Origin: Corynebacterium kutscheri | Lineage (GTDB): Bacteria; Actinomycetota; Actinomycetes; Mycobacteriales; Mycobacteriaceae | Assembly (NCBI RefSeq): GCF_000980835.1 | Contig: NZ_CP011312.1 | Span: forward strand, 248,001-312,000 | DNA: 64,000 bases | Reading direction: 5' to 3' | Part shown: in pieces, positions 45,291 through 53,647 of the stretch | Layout: every line of letters begins with the position of its first letter | How positions within the stretch are numbered: the first letter of the stretch is position 1 | Translations under genes and position numbers: made by a program | Notes under the pieces: generated by a model | Told to the model about the DNA's origin: nothing | Seen by the model: the letters and a program-made list of their open reading frames with translations, nothing else | The model's database searches: none

Positions 45291-45586
45291 CTGCATGTTA
45301 GGACCGTTCTCATGTTGTTTCAATGATGAGGTGCTTAGTTTTATTAAAAACACATCCATGTTTGGACGCCATGTTGTAGTTACCCGAAAACTCCTAATCA
45401 AAAATAATGGTTTAAAAATAACTGGTTTGGTGTAGTTGTTTTTGCCCTAAGGGGTTTGGGGTGGGTGGTAGCCAATCAAAAGCTAGCGTGTGCTGCTGAT
45501 TTGTAATGTTTATTGAATGTGGGTTAATCTTTAGCAGTCCACAACGGAGAGTGAGACAGAAACTCTGTTCATAATCCTTTGGATGT
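45291..45586 (+). other. tRNA-Tyr to tRNA-Thr intergenic region
   Basis: This 296-bp region has no gene. It contains a degenerate copy of the CCCTAGG motif (TTTTTGCCCTAAGGGG, 45439-45454) and must hold the tRNA-Thr promoter, which I cannot place with confidence. Confidence 0.5.
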
Positions 45587-45659
45587 GCCCCCTTAGCTCA
45601 GTCGGCAGAGCGTTTCCATGGTAAGGAAAAGGTCGACAGTTCGATTCTGTCAGGGGGCT
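45587..45659 (+). tRNA. tRNA-Thr(GGT)
   Basis: The acceptor pair is GCCCCCT/AGGGGGC. The anticodon stem TTTCC/GGAAA encloses loop ATGGTAA with anticodon GGT. 73 nt, no encoded CCA. Confidence 0.95.
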
Positions 45660-45699
45660 CTGTTCTTTTCTTGGGTATAATGCTTAAGAAGGTAACAAT

Positions 45700-45771
45700 G
45701 GCGGTGTAGCTCAGTGGTAGAGCAAGCGACTCATAATCGCTGTGTCGCGAGTTCAATTCTCGCCATCGCTA
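45700..45771 (+). tRNA. tRNA-Met(CAT), elongator type
   Basis: The acceptor arm GGCGGTG pairs with CATCGCT allowing two wobble pairs. The anticodon stem AGCGA/TCGCT encloses loop CTCATAA. The first pair is not the mismatch typical of initiator tRNA, so elongator is preferred. 72 nt. Confidence 0.9.
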
Positions 45772-45920
45772 CGCGGAAGTAATTTCTTATCACGTCGCTG
45801 GTTTTCTTTTTTCTGTAGAGTTAAGAAAACGCGGCGCTTTATCTGTAAGATATTGCTGGCCGGTTGCTTTGGGTTTGATTCAAGGCAACAACCGATATGA
45901 GAATTGTCGGATAACTGCAT

Positions 45921-45996
45921 AGGGGCGTGGCGCAATTGGTAGCGCAACGGTCTCCAAAACCGTAGGTTGCAGGTTCGAGTCCTGTCGCCCCTGCCA
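45921..45996 (+). tRNA. tRNA-Trp(CCA)
   Basis: The acceptor pair is AGGGGCG/CGCCCCT. The stem ACGGT/ACCGT encloses loop CTCCAAA with anticodon CCA. The GCCA end is encoded, unlike the other three tRNAs here. tRNA-Trp upstream of secE-nusG is a common arrangement. Confidence 0.95.
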
Positions 45997-45999
45997 AAT

Positions 46000-46045
46000 A
46001 AACAGGCATGAGATTCACCATGAATTTCGTGCCTGTTTTTATTTA
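46000..46045 (+). terminator. Intrinsic terminator after tRNA-Trp
   Basis: AAACAGGCA pairs with TGCCTGTTT, about 21-nt loop, followed by TTATTTATT. Confidence 0.8.
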
Positions 46046-46221
46046 TTACCCACCGTTAATTAAGGGGTAATCAGTCGGCGGTATTTTTCGTCGTTAGGTA
46101 TTTTTATCTTTTGTTCTTAGTATTTTCTTACCTATTTGTCCGAGAGTATGTATAGGTGGTGGCGAATATGGTGGGATTTTATCCTAAAATGGGCACTCAA
46201 GTTTTGCGCATTGTTAAGCTT

Positions 46222-46230
46222 TGCTATATT
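46222..46230 (+). promoter_or_regulatory. Extended -10 promoter for secE
   Basis: TGCTATATT is an extended -10 (TGn then TATATT) about 100 bp before secE. A weak TTGCGC -35 lies 15 bp upstream. The only convincing promoter in the 286-bp gap. Confidence 0.5.
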
Positions 46231-46331
46231 CGTAGAGTTAGCGATGAGTTCTTAAAAAGAGAACTAGGTTCTGATTGTTTGATTGTTAATAACTCTCAGA
46301 AACGTATTGTCAGTACTGTGAAAGGAACGCT

Positions 46332-46655
46332 GTGACTGAGGAACAGCCGGAAAAGGCATCTGCCGCTCGGCCAACGGGCAAACGCCAACTTGCTGGTGTG
46401 AGTACCACTTCGACCGCAGCTTATGAGGCAAAACAGGTCGCTCCTGCTGGCGACGGTGAAGAGAAGACTGGCAATAAAGTGCTTCGGTTTTTCCCTGAGG
46501 TTGCTACGGAAATTAGAAAGGTCATTTGGCCAACCGCTGCCCAGATGGTGAATTACACGATCATTGTGTTCGCTTTCTTGATTATTCTTACTGCTTTGGT
46601 TGCAGGTGTTGATTTCCTTGCCGGCCTTGGAGTTGAGAAAGTTCTTACTCCTTAG
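46332..46655 (+). CDS. secE: Preprotein translocase subunit SecE
   Basis: SecE stabilises SecY in the Sec translocon. The 107-residue protein has a disordered N-terminal region (1-50) typical of actinobacterial SecE, then the conserved amphipathic helix FFPEVATEIRKVIWPTAAQM near 52-72 and a single TM helix (about 74-95). The GTG start 46332 follows GAAAGGAACG. A terminator separates it from nusG. Confidence 0.93.
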   Translation: MTEEQPEKASAARPTGKRQLAGVSTTSTAAYEAKQVAPAGDGEEKTGNKVLRFFPEVATEIRKVIWPTAAQMVNYTIIVFAFLIILTALVAGVDFLAGLGVEKVLTP

Positions 46656-46677
46656 CTAGGATATTTTTCAAAAGTTC

Positions 46678-46713
46678 TATCCCGTCAGATGCATGTCTGA
46701 CGGGATAATTTAT
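46678..46713 (+). terminator. Intrinsic terminator after secE
   Basis: A perfect 12-bp stem (TATCCCGTCAGA and complement) with loop TGCATG, followed by ATTTATT. The T-run is short, so read-through into nusG is possible. Confidence 0.75.
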
Positions 46714-46783
46714 TGGCCACTTCAACATTGTGTCTGCTTATTGTGCTGGCATAATCCGTATTTGAGAAGTTCTAGAACCATAC

Positions 46784-46837
46784 CAAAATAGTAATTTGAG
46801 AAAGCTTTTTTGCTTTTCGACGAAATTGCCCTAGGGG
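46784..46837 (+). repeat. Dispersed repeat copy B (secE-nusG intergenic)
   Basis: Modules in order: AAAATAGTAATTTGAG, TTTTTGCTTTTCGACGA, then AAATTGCCCTAGGGG. The first two match the copy at 5124-5162 and the last matches the CCCTAGG family, so this is the most complete composite copy. Confidence 0.65.
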
Positions 46838-46918
46838 TGTGGGGGAGAATGCGCTAAGACGGGTAGCATAGTGTGAAACGGTGCGCAGCATTGAGATGAA
46901 CAGGAGTTTTAAAAGATC

Positions 46919-47740
46919 ATGAGTGATGAGAACATTGGCGGTTCTTTCGCAGAAGCTTTTGATGAGGTTATCGAAGAAGCTTTAGACAATGAGGTGGCTC
47001 AGGCTGCTGAGGAACAGGCAGCTTCAGAGATTGAGGTTGTTGATGCGACTGTAGATATTGCTACTGGAGCGATTGAAACCGAGGTCGTTGAGCCAGATGC
47101 GGAATATAAGTCCAGGTTGCGTGCTTTTACTCGTGAGCTGAAGAAACTTCCTGGCCAGTGGTACATCATTCAGTGCTACTCGGGTTATGAGAACAAGGTA
47201 AAGACGAACCTTGATATGCGTGCTCAGACTCTTGAGGTAGAGGATTCTATTTACGACGTTGTTGTTCCGATTGAGCAGGCAATGGAAATCCGCGATGGTA
47301 AGCGCAAGCTAGTGAAGCGGAAGCTGCTTCCGGGCTATGTGCTGGTTCGTATGGATATCAATGACCGAGCTTGGTCGGTTGTTCGTGATACCCCAGGTGT
47401 GACCAGCTTCGTAGGCAATGAAGGCAACGCCACTCCGGTGAAACACCGTGATGTAGCTAAGTTCTTGATGCCACAGGAAGAAACTGCTGGTGCGGCTGCT
47501 GCTACCACTGCCGAAGGCGAGCAGGTTATTGCTATGCCAACGGACGCCGCTACTACGAAGGTGTCGGTAGATTTCGAGGTTGGCGAGGCAGTGACCATCC
47601 TCACCGGTGCTTTGGCTTCGGTTTCGGCAACTATCGCAGAAATTGATGTGGAGAACTCCAAGCTGCAAGCTCTGGTCTCTATCTTTGGCCGGGAAACTCC
47701 AGTTGAGCTTAATTTTGACCAGGTGGAAAAAGTTAACTAA
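46919..47740 (+). CDS. nusG: Transcription termination/antitermination factor NusG
   Basis: The 273-residue protein couples RNA polymerase with Rho and ribosomes. The first 75 residues are a very acidic extension typical of actinobacteria. The NGN domain begins [18 protein letters not shown] (near 80) and has [13 protein letters not shown] near 128; the C-terminal KOW domain reads [16 protein letters not shown] near 220 to end. The KOW core GALA-x-V replaces the common GPF motif. AGGAG lies 12 bases before ATG 46919. Confidence 0.93.
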   Translation: MSDENIGGSFAEAFDEVIEEALDNEVAQAAEEQAASEIEVVDATVDIATGAIETEVVEPDAEYKSRLRAFTRELKKLPGQWYIIQCYSGYENKVKTNLDMRAQTLEVEDSIYDVVVPIEQAMEIRDGKRKLVKRKLLPGYVLVRMDINDRAWSVVRDTPGVTSFVGNEGNATPVKHRDVAKFLMPQEETAGAAAATTAEGEQVIAMPTDAATTKVSVDFEVGEAVTILTGALASVSATIAEIDVENSKLQALVSIFGRETPVELNFDQVEKVN

Positions 47741-47810
47741 TTTTCTCGCGCGTTTGAGCGACATATTTAAAGTGGCGTGAGTAGCTAGATAACCGTCGAC
47801 AAGCATTATT

Positions 47811-47849
47811 GCCCCGTGATTGTGGAATTTCCTCGTCACGGGGCTTTGT
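47811..47849 (+). terminator. Intrinsic terminator after nusG
   Basis: GCCCCGTGA pairs with TCACGGGGC across a 16-nt loop, followed by TTTGTTG. Confidence 0.8.
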
Positions 47850-48003
47850 TGTAGACTAAACGATCGCGTGTTCTACGCGACAATTATGTAATCCCCGGTG
47901 GCTTGGGCAATAAGCGTACTGCTGTTGCTGGGCATCCGGACGGGTGGCTTAAGAATTTGGACCATCACACTTAAGTCTTATCCCGGTACCAAGGAGGTAA
48001 AAG

Positions 48004-48435
48004 ATGGCTCCTAAGAAGAAGGTCTCTGGCCTTATTAAGTTGCAGATTGAAGCCGGTCAGGCAAATCCAGCTCCACCAGTTGGTCCTGCTCTCGGTGCTC
48101 ATGGTGTGAACATCATGGAATTCTGCAAGGCGTATAACGCTGCAACTGAGTCTCAGCGTGGTAATGTGGTTCCTGTTGAAATCACTGTCTACGAAGATCG
48201 TTCTTTCACCTTCAAGCTTAAGACTCCTCCCGCAGCGAAACTTCTGCTTAAGGCCGCTGGCCTGCAGAAGGGTTCGGGTGTTCCACACACTCAGAAGGTG
48301 GGCAAGGTAACCATGGCTCAGGTCAAGGAAATTGCTCAAACCAAGATGGAAGACCTTAACGCCAACGACATCGATATGGCTGCTCGCATTATTGCCGGCA
48401 CCGCCCGTTCCATGGGTATTGAGGTCGAAAACTAA
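48004..48435 (+). CDS. rplK: Ribosomal protein uL11
   Basis: The 143-residue protein of the GTPase-associated centre binds 23S rRNA. N-terminal [23 protein letters not shown] (proline-rich, two domains) and the C-terminal MDDLNANDI-type segment ([27 protein letters not shown]) are conserved. AAGGAGGT precedes ATG 48004. Confidence 0.98.
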   Translation: MAPKKKVSGLIKLQIEAGQANPAPPVGPALGAHGVNIMEFCKAYNAATESQRGNVVPVEITVYEDRSFTFKLKTPPAAKLLLKAAGLQKGSGVPHTQKVGKVTMAQVKEIAQTKMEDLNANDIDMAARIIAGTARSMGIEVEN

Positions 48436-48634
48436 GCCATCTTGTATCGGCAGTAGTAGCTGATATGCCTGCATTAGGGCGCAAAATATTTCTTGAACCG
48501 GTGTCTACATGGCCAACATAAGACATAGTTTCTATAGCTACTACCGCTTTTACGGCACGCTTTATTACCCAATTTAACCGTGGCAGGGTCAGCTTCGACT
48601 CGCACCACGATTCCTAAATTTTAAGGATTTTACT

Positions 48635-49342
48635 ATGAGCAAGCGTTCAAAGGCATATCTCGCCGCCGCTGAAAAGGTTGACAAGAACCGTCTCTACCGT
48701 CCCCTAGAGGCTGCTGAGTTGGTTAAGGAAACCTCCTCGAAGAATACTGATGCTACCGTTGATGTTGCTATCCGCTTGGGCGTTGACCCACGCAAGGCAG
48801 ACCAGTTGGTTCGCGGCACTGTTTCTTTGCCTCATGGCACCGGTAAGTCTGTTCGCGTTGTTGTTTTTGCTGCTGGCGAAAAGGCAACCGAGGCTTTGGA
48901 AGCTGGTGCTGAGGAAGTCGGTACCGACGAGCTGATCGAGAAGATCACCGGTGGCTGGACTGATTTCGATGTTGCTATCGCCACCCCAGATCAGATGGCT
49001 AAGGTTGGCCGAGTAGCTCGTGTTCTTGGTCCTCGTGGTTTGATGCCTAACCCTAAGACCGGCACCGTGACCACTGATGTTGCCAAGGCTGTAGCTGATG
49101 TTAAGGGCGGTAAGATTTCTTTCCGTGTTGATAAGGCTGCTAACCTACACGCCATTATCGGTAAGTCTTCGTTTAGCGCAGTACAGCTTGCTGAAAACTA
49201 CGGTGCACTATTGGATGAGGTTAACCGCATTAAGCCTTCTTCCTCCAAGGGCATTTACATTAAGAAGGTTACTTTTGCTTCGACCTTCGGCCCAGGTGTT
49301 CCAGTAGACACCAGCATTCAGAAGAACTACAGCGAGGCTTAA
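48635..49342 (+). CDS. rplA: Ribosomal protein uL1
   Basis: The 235-residue protein of the L1 stalk, a known translational repressor of its own operon. MSKRSKAY start, [29 protein letters not shown] near 43 (split motifs), and [17 protein letters not shown] near 130. TAAGGATT precedes ATG 48635. The 199-bp gap after rplK has a long-range stem. Confidence 0.98.
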   Translation: MSKRSKAYLAAAEKVDKNRLYRPLEAAELVKETSSKNTDATVDVAIRLGVDPRKADQLVRGTVSLPHGTGKSVRVVVFAAGEKATEALEAGAEEVGTDELIEKITGGWTDFDVAIATPDQMAKVGRVARVLGPRGLMPNPKTGTVTTDVAKAVADVKGGKISFRVDKAANLHAIIGKSSFSAVQLAENYGALLDEVNRIKPSSSKGIYIKKVTFASTFGPGVPVDTSIQKNYSEA

Positions 49343-49367
49343 AATTTTCATTGTGCCTCGCAATGAG

Positions 49368-49404
49368 CTCCCCGACATGTCATCGTGTTGGGGAGTTATT
49401 TTTT
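49368..49404 (+). terminator. Intrinsic terminator after rplA
   Basis: CTCCCCGACA pairs with TGTTGGGGAG (one G-T pair), loop about 8 nt, followed by TTATTTTTT. Confidence 0.85.
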
Positions 49405-49463
49405 ATTGCTTGTCGACGACTAGCGTTAGAACCACAACCGAGATAAATAAGGGGGCTGCTCTG

Positions 49464-50366
49464 GTGGTAAAAGCCGAACAATGCGCTAACCTGGATCGCT
49501 ATGATGCTATGGCAATTGCAGCAGCCAAACAGGTTATAGCGCGCTATTCAACCAGTTTTAGTCTTGCTACCGCGTTATTACCCCCACGAATTAAAGAAGA
49601 CATCACTAATCTTTACGCGATGGTGCGTATCGCTGATGAAATCGTTGACGGCCTAGGGCAATGTGGTGCAGTAGACGTCGAAAAGCTCCTGGAGCAATAC
49701 GCTTGTACCGTGATTGCCGCCCCACTAGGGCAGTTTCATAGTGATGTGATCGTTCACGCCTATGCAATTACTGCGCGTCGGTGTGGGTTTCCCAAAGAGT
49801 ATGTTTTAGCCTTTTTCGATTCAATGCGTATGGATCTTAGCCCGCAGGAATACGATCAGGCAGCTTTAGCACGCTATATTTACGGTTCGGCAGAAGTGAT
49901 CGGTTTATTGTGCTTACGCTGTTTTTATGCACAAGATTTTAACGAGCTTTCCCCTACTAGGCAGAAAAATTTAGAAAAAGGCGCTCGACATTTGGGGGCG
50001 GCTTTTCAAAAAATTAACTTTTTGCGTGATATTGCCGAGGACACAAATACTTTAGGGCGCAATTATTTTTCATCTTTTTCGCTAGGAAAACGATTAACTG
50101 AAAATGCCAAAAAGGAGATTATTGCCGATATTCGCAGCGATATTGCTAGCGCAGAAATAGCAGTACAAGAACTAAAACCTAGTGTTTATATGGCAGTAGC
50201 TAGCGCAATGGCACTTTTTAACGGGTTAACTGACAAACTTGCGGCAACGAGTGTGGATAAACTATATGCCGGTCGAGTGCGGTTATCAGCATGGGAAAAA
50301 ACTCGCATAATTTCCAAAATTGCCCTAGGAGGGTGGGGAAAAGAAAGAAGGACAACCAATGCCTAA
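49464..50366 (+). CDS. crtB: Phytoene (or diapophytoene) synthase
   Basis: The 300-residue prenyl-condensing enzyme joins two C20 (or C15) diphosphates for carotenoid synthesis. The motif RYSTSFSLATALLPPRIKED is near residue 28, the first Asp-rich motif VRIADEIVDG near 52-61, and the second FLRDIAEDTNTLGRNYF near 188. GTG 49464 after GGGGG is chosen because a longer frame would cross the rplA terminator. Three copies of the CTAGGGCAA motif lie inside, one (50316-50338) near the 3' end. It overlaps crtI by 8 bp. Confidence 0.9.
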   Translation: MVKAEQCANLDRYDAMAIAAAKQVIARYSTSFSLATALLPPRIKEDITNLYAMVRIADEIVDGLGQCGAVDVEKLLEQYACTVIAAPLGQFHSDVIVHAYAITARRCGFPKEYVLAFFDSMRMDLSPQEYDQAALARYIYGSAEVIGLLCLRCFYAQDFNELSPTRQKNLEKGARHLGAAFQKINFLRDIAEDTNTLGRNYFSSFSLGKRLTENAKKEIIADIRSDIASAEIAVQELKPSVYMAVASAMALFNGLTDKLAATSVDKLYAGRVRLSAWEKTRIISKIALGGWGKERRTTNA

Positions 50367-51891
50367 ACCGAAATCAGCCGTTGTGATTGGCGCTGGAATT
50401 GCTGGTTTAGCCACTGCTGGGCTGCTTGCTAAAGAGGGCCTTGACGTAACAGTGCTAGAAAAAGGTGATTGGTTAGGCGGTCGCGCGGGCGAATATTATC
50501 TGGATGGTTTTTGCTTCGAGACCGGGCCGTCATGGTACCTTATGCCCGAAGCTTTTGATCGGTTCTTTGAATTAATGGGCACAACCACAAATAAAGAGCT
50601 TGATCTTATTTCACTTGATCCTGGGTATCGAGTTTTTCCAGAAGGCGCAGATTTTATCGACATCCCCCTAGGGCAAAAACGAGTATGTGCGCTTTTCGAC
50701 GAATTAAGCCCCGGTGCTGGCCCACAATTACAAAATTATTTGGCTAGTGCGCAAGAAATATATGAGATTGCGTTGCAGCGATTTTTGTACACCAATTTTG
50801 TTTCTCCTGCACCATTTATGGGGATGGTGGTGTTGCGCCGCGCATTGCGGTTAATGTACTTGTTGTGTGAACCGTTGGATAGGTTCGTCGAAAAGCAATT
50901 TTTAGATCTGCGTTTGCAACAGATTTTGCAATATCCGGCGGTTTTCTTATCCACCCAGCCACGTAGTGCGCCGAGTTTGTATCATTTGATGAGTCACACT
51001 GATTTAACGCAAGGGGTGCGTTATCCGCAGGGTGGTTTTACTTCTATTGTTTCTGCCCTAGAGAAGTTGGCACGTGAATATGGCGCGCGCATTGAGCTTA
51101 ATGCTGAGGTAACTGAGATTATCGTCAAGAGTAAGCAGGCAAGAGGGGTGCGTTATAACCATGAGGGTCAGCAGGTAAACCTGGCGGCAGATATGGTGGT
51201 TGGTGCGTGCGATATTGAGCATGTGGAGAGTCAGCTTATCCCCAGTCAGCTGCGCACGTATTCGCCGCGGTATTTTGCTCAGCGGGATCCAGGAGTGGGG
51301 GCTGTGTTGGTGCTACTTGGGGTGCGAGATCCCTTAGGGCAATTACAGCATCATAATTTGTTTTTCTCTCGCGATTGGGACAGGGACTTTACTGCGGTTT
51401 TCCCTGATAAAACATTTGCGTTACGACGCGACTCCCAGTCGATGTATGTGTGCAAGCCTTCGCATACCGATAACACAGTTGCCCCATCAGGGATGGAAAA
51501 CTTATTTGTGCTCATTCCAGTGGCTGCTGATCCTTCGATTGGTCATGGTGATGCCTACCATGAGCAGGCTTCAGCAGAGGTTGCTGCGATTGCCGAGCGT
51601 GCTATTGACTTTATTGCGCAGCGCGCTGAAATTCCTGATTTACGCGATCGTATTGTGGTGCACAAGACGATTGGGCCACAGGATTTTCAAGAGCGTTATT
51701 ACTCTTTTTGTGGTGGTGCGATTGGGCCGGCACATACGTTACGGCAGTCGGCGTTTTTGCGGGGGAGCAATCGATCGAAAAAAATTGCCAACCTTTATTA
51801 TGCCGGTGGTACTACTACACCTGGTGTGGGGGTTCCACTGTGTTTAATTTCTGCAGAAAATATTCTTACTAGACTACGAAGCGAAAAATAA
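50359..51891 (+). CDS. crtI: Phytoene desaturase
   Basis: The 510-residue FAD enzyme introduces double bonds into phytoene. The FAD motif VIGAGIAGLATAGLLAKEG is at residues 10-28, GGRAGEYYLDGFCFETGPSWYLMPE follows near 46 (in parts), and the C-terminal LYYAGGTTTPGVGVPLCLISA near 475 is the carotenoid-desaturase signature. ATG 50359 overlaps crtB; AGAAGGA precedes. No crtE or cyclase gene adjoins the pair, so the end product is not predictable here. Confidence 0.92.
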   Translation: MPKPKSAVVIGAGIAGLATAGLLAKEGLDVTVLEKGDWLGGRAGEYYLDGFCFETGPSWYLMPEAFDRFFELMGTTTNKELDLISLDPGYRVFPEGADFIDIPLGQKRVCALFDELSPGAGPQLQNYLASAQEIYEIALQRFLYTNFVSPAPFMGMVVLRRALRLMYLLCEPLDRFVEKQFLDLRLQQILQYPAVFLSTQPRSAPSLYHLMSHTDLTQGVRYPQGGFTSIVSALEKLAREYGARIELNAEVTEIIVKSKQARGVRYNHEGQQVNLAADMVVGACDIEHVESQLIPSQLRTYSPRYFAQRDPGVGAVLVLLGVRDPLGQLQHHNLFFSRDWDRDFTAVFPDKTFALRRDSQSMYVCKPSHTDNTVAPSGMENLFVLIPVAADPSIGHGDAYHEQASAEVAAIAERAIDFIAQRAEIPDLRDRIVVHKTIGPQDFQERYYSFCGGAIGPAHTLRQSAFLRGSNRSKKIANLYYAGGTTTPGVGVPLCLISAENILTRLRSEK

Positions 51892-51956
51892 TTCTCCATA
51901 CCGCAAAACGAGCTGGAAAAGCAGATCGTTTCCGGTAGCGCACTTAGACAATCGAT

Positions 51957-51986
51957 AAAAATAGCAGAAGTGCTTTTTGCTATTTT
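51957..51986 (+). terminator. Hairpin after crtI, possible terminator
   Basis: AAAATAGCA (51958-51966) and TGCTATTTT (51978-51986) pair over an 11-nt loop; the T-rich arm could terminate crtBI. AT-rich, moderate confidence. Confidence 0.45.
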
Positions 51987-52008
51987 CGTGGGTTGGAAAT
52001 TTTTTACT

Positions 52009-52025
52009 CAAATTGCCCTAGGGGG
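52009..52025. repeat. CAAATTGCCCTAGGGGG motif upstream of L10 leader
   Basis: A strong copy of the CCCTAGG family in non-coding DNA, followed by ATTTGGTAAAAG as in the copy in crtB (GGTGGGGAAAAG). Confidence 0.6.
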
Positions 52026-52096
52026 ATTTGGTAAAAGTTGTATTTCTAGCGTAGATTGTCTACCGAAGTTTGAAATGGCTTTTAGCCATGCTCAAG

Positions 52097-52240
52097 TTTC
52101 ACCGAAGACCGTCGGTCAGCAGAAATGCTCGAAGGTATCCGCACCGGCTTGCCGGGTGGAACGGCCCACGCAGGAGTAACTGAGTTCACCTCCTTTTGGA
52201 GTGTTGTGCCTCGTGCTCTTGCACGAGGTTTTTTGTTTTT
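52097..52240 (+). promoter_or_regulatory. Ribosomal protein L10 leader with attenuator
   Basis: The transcribed leader before rplJ has paired segments CCGAAGACCGTCGG and GCCGGGTGGAACGGC typical of L10 binding leaders, and ends in a terminator hairpin: CCTCGTGC (52209-52216) and GCACGAGG (52221-52228), loop TCTT, T-run to 52240. L10(L12) binding controls the operon in other bacteria; here by analogy. Confidence 0.8.
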
Positions 52241-52329
52241 TAAAATGTGTTCGGGTTAAGAATGCAGAAGAAAATCGAAAAACCTCGGCGGATCAATGCA
52301 CATACGTAATTGAGGAAGGAGGCGAAGTA

Positions 52330-52845
52330 ATGGCAAACCCGAAGAACGAGTCTTCGCTTGCTGAGCTAAAGCAGCGTTTTGCGAACACTGACGCATTTGT
52401 ACTTACTGAGTACCGTGGTCTTAGTGTTGCTCAGACAACCGAACTGCGTAAGTCTCTCGGTGCTGACGTCCAGTACTCCGTCGCCAAGAACACCCTTTTG
52501 AAGTTGGCAGCTAAAGATGCCGGTGTCGAAGGCCTTGATGATCTTCTTGTTGGTCCTACCGCTGTTGCCTTTATTCAGGGCGAAGCTGTAGATGCTGCGA
52601 AGGTTTTGAAGAAGTTCGCTTCTGATAATAAGGCATTCGTTATCAAGGGTGGCTACATGGATGGCAACGCTCTGAGCGCAGCTCAGGTCGATGCAATTGC
52701 TGAGCTAGATAACCGTGAGACCACTCTCGCAAAGCTGGCTGGCGCCATGAAGGGCAACTTGGCAAAGGCCGCAGGCCTATTCAATGCTCCTGCTTCCCAG
52801 GTCGCACGCCTTGCTGCTGCGCTCCAGGAGAAGAAGGACGCTTAA
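52330..52845 (+). CDS. rplJ: Ribosomal protein uL10
   Basis: The 171-residue base of the ribosomal stalk binds 23S rRNA and L7/L12 dimers. [20 protein letters not shown] near residue 24, [14 protein letters not shown] near 54, and a C-terminal helix for L12 dimers. ATG 52330 with GAAGGAGG at 52315-52322 is the true start; a longer frame would begin in the attenuator. Confidence 0.97.
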   Translation: MANPKNESSLAELKQRFANTDAFVLTEYRGLSVAQTTELRKSLGADVQYSVAKNTLLKLAAKDAGVEGLDDLLVGPTAVAFIQGEAVDAAKVLKKFASDNKAFVIKGGYMDGNALSAAQVDAIAELDNRETTLAKLAGAMKGNLAKAAGLFNAPASQVARLAAALQEKKDA

Positions 52846-52978
52846 AACGTCGCTCTTGCTGTTGGTTTTTGCCGGCGCATAGAGAACATAGAGCAACGTT
52901 TTACTACACAACACTTAAAAATGGCGCAAAGCTGAACACATATGATGGCTTTGAGTCAAAACCGAAAGGAATACCATT

Positions 52979-53365
52979 ATGGCTAAGCTCACCAAGGACG
53001 AGCTCATTGAGGCTTTCAAGGAGATGACCCTCATCGAGCTTTCCGAGTTCGTTAAAGAATTCGAAGAGGTCTTCGAGGTCACCGCTGCTGCTCCAGTTGC
53101 TGTTGCTGCTGCTGGCGCTGCTGCTCCAGGCGCTGCTGCTGAGGAAGAGAAGGACGAGTTCGACGTTGTTCTTGAGGATGCAGGCGCTAAGAAGATTGGC
53201 GTAATTAAGGTTGTCCGCGAGATCGTTTCCGGCCTAGGCCTGAAGGAAGCTAAGGAGCTCGTTGAGGGCGCACCTAAGGCTATCCTTGAGGGTGCAAGCA
53301 AGGACGATGCTGAGGCTGCTAAGGCTAAGCTCGAAGAGGCTGGCGCAAAGGTTACCCTTAAGTAA
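52979..53365 (+). CDS. rplL: Ribosomal protein bL12 (L7/L12)
   Basis: The 128-residue acidic stalk protein recruits translation factors. N-terminal dimer domain (1-30), an alanine-rich hinge ([15 protein letters not shown], about 38-55) and C-terminal domain [22 protein letters not shown] near 60 with [15 protein letters not shown] near 84. AAAGGA precedes ATG 52979. Confidence 0.98.
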   Translation: MAKLTKDELIEAFKEMTLIELSEFVKEFEEVFEVTAAAPVAVAAAGAAAPGAAAEEEKDEFDVVLEDAGAKKIGVIKVVREIVSGLGLKEAKELVEGAPKAILEGASKDDAEAAKAKLEEAGAKVTLK

Positions 53366-53390
53366 TACTGCCGCTTATTCTAAGCATTTC

Positions 53391-53426
53391 AACTCCCGTT
53401 CCCGCATTGTGGGACGGGAGTTTTTC
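53391..53426 (+). terminator. Intrinsic terminator after rplL
   Basis: ACTCCCGTTCCC pairs with GGGACGGGAGT (one bulged base), followed by TTTTT. Confidence 0.9.
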
Positions 53427-53555
53427 ATGTGCCGCTAGCGTATGGCGGCGGTATGGTGGCTATAAAATTTTTCCTTTACTCACTGTTGTGTGCACTAAGA
53501 CAGTGAAGACAAACACTGTGTTCTCGTTACCAGTTGAGGCTGCATATTCAGTACA

Positions 53556-53580
53556 GTGATTTTTGCCCTAGGAAAATCAC
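53556..53580. promoter_or_regulatory. Palindrome around CCCTAGG upstream of MFS gene
   Basis: GTGATTTT (53556-53563) and AAAATCAC (53573-53580) are perfect complements around TGCCCTAGG. It lies 68 bp before the MFS start. Could be an operator. Confidence 0.55.
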
Positions 53581-53647
53581 GACCTCATTTATTCACCATG
53601 AGCCAAGCCCATTTTGAGCTAGTTCATTTATTAAGGAGACCCCCGCC

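Noticed and set aside
47309..47839. 176-codon frame antisense to nusG
   Set aside because: Shadow of the nusG coding strand with no start signal or homology.
49353..49463. Longer N-terminus for crtB
   Set aside because: It would cross the rplA terminator, and the residues are not like CrtB.
52201..52329. Extended N-terminus for rplJ
   Set aside because: It would start inside the attenuator hairpin; ATG 52330 has a strong GAAGGAGG and matches the family start.
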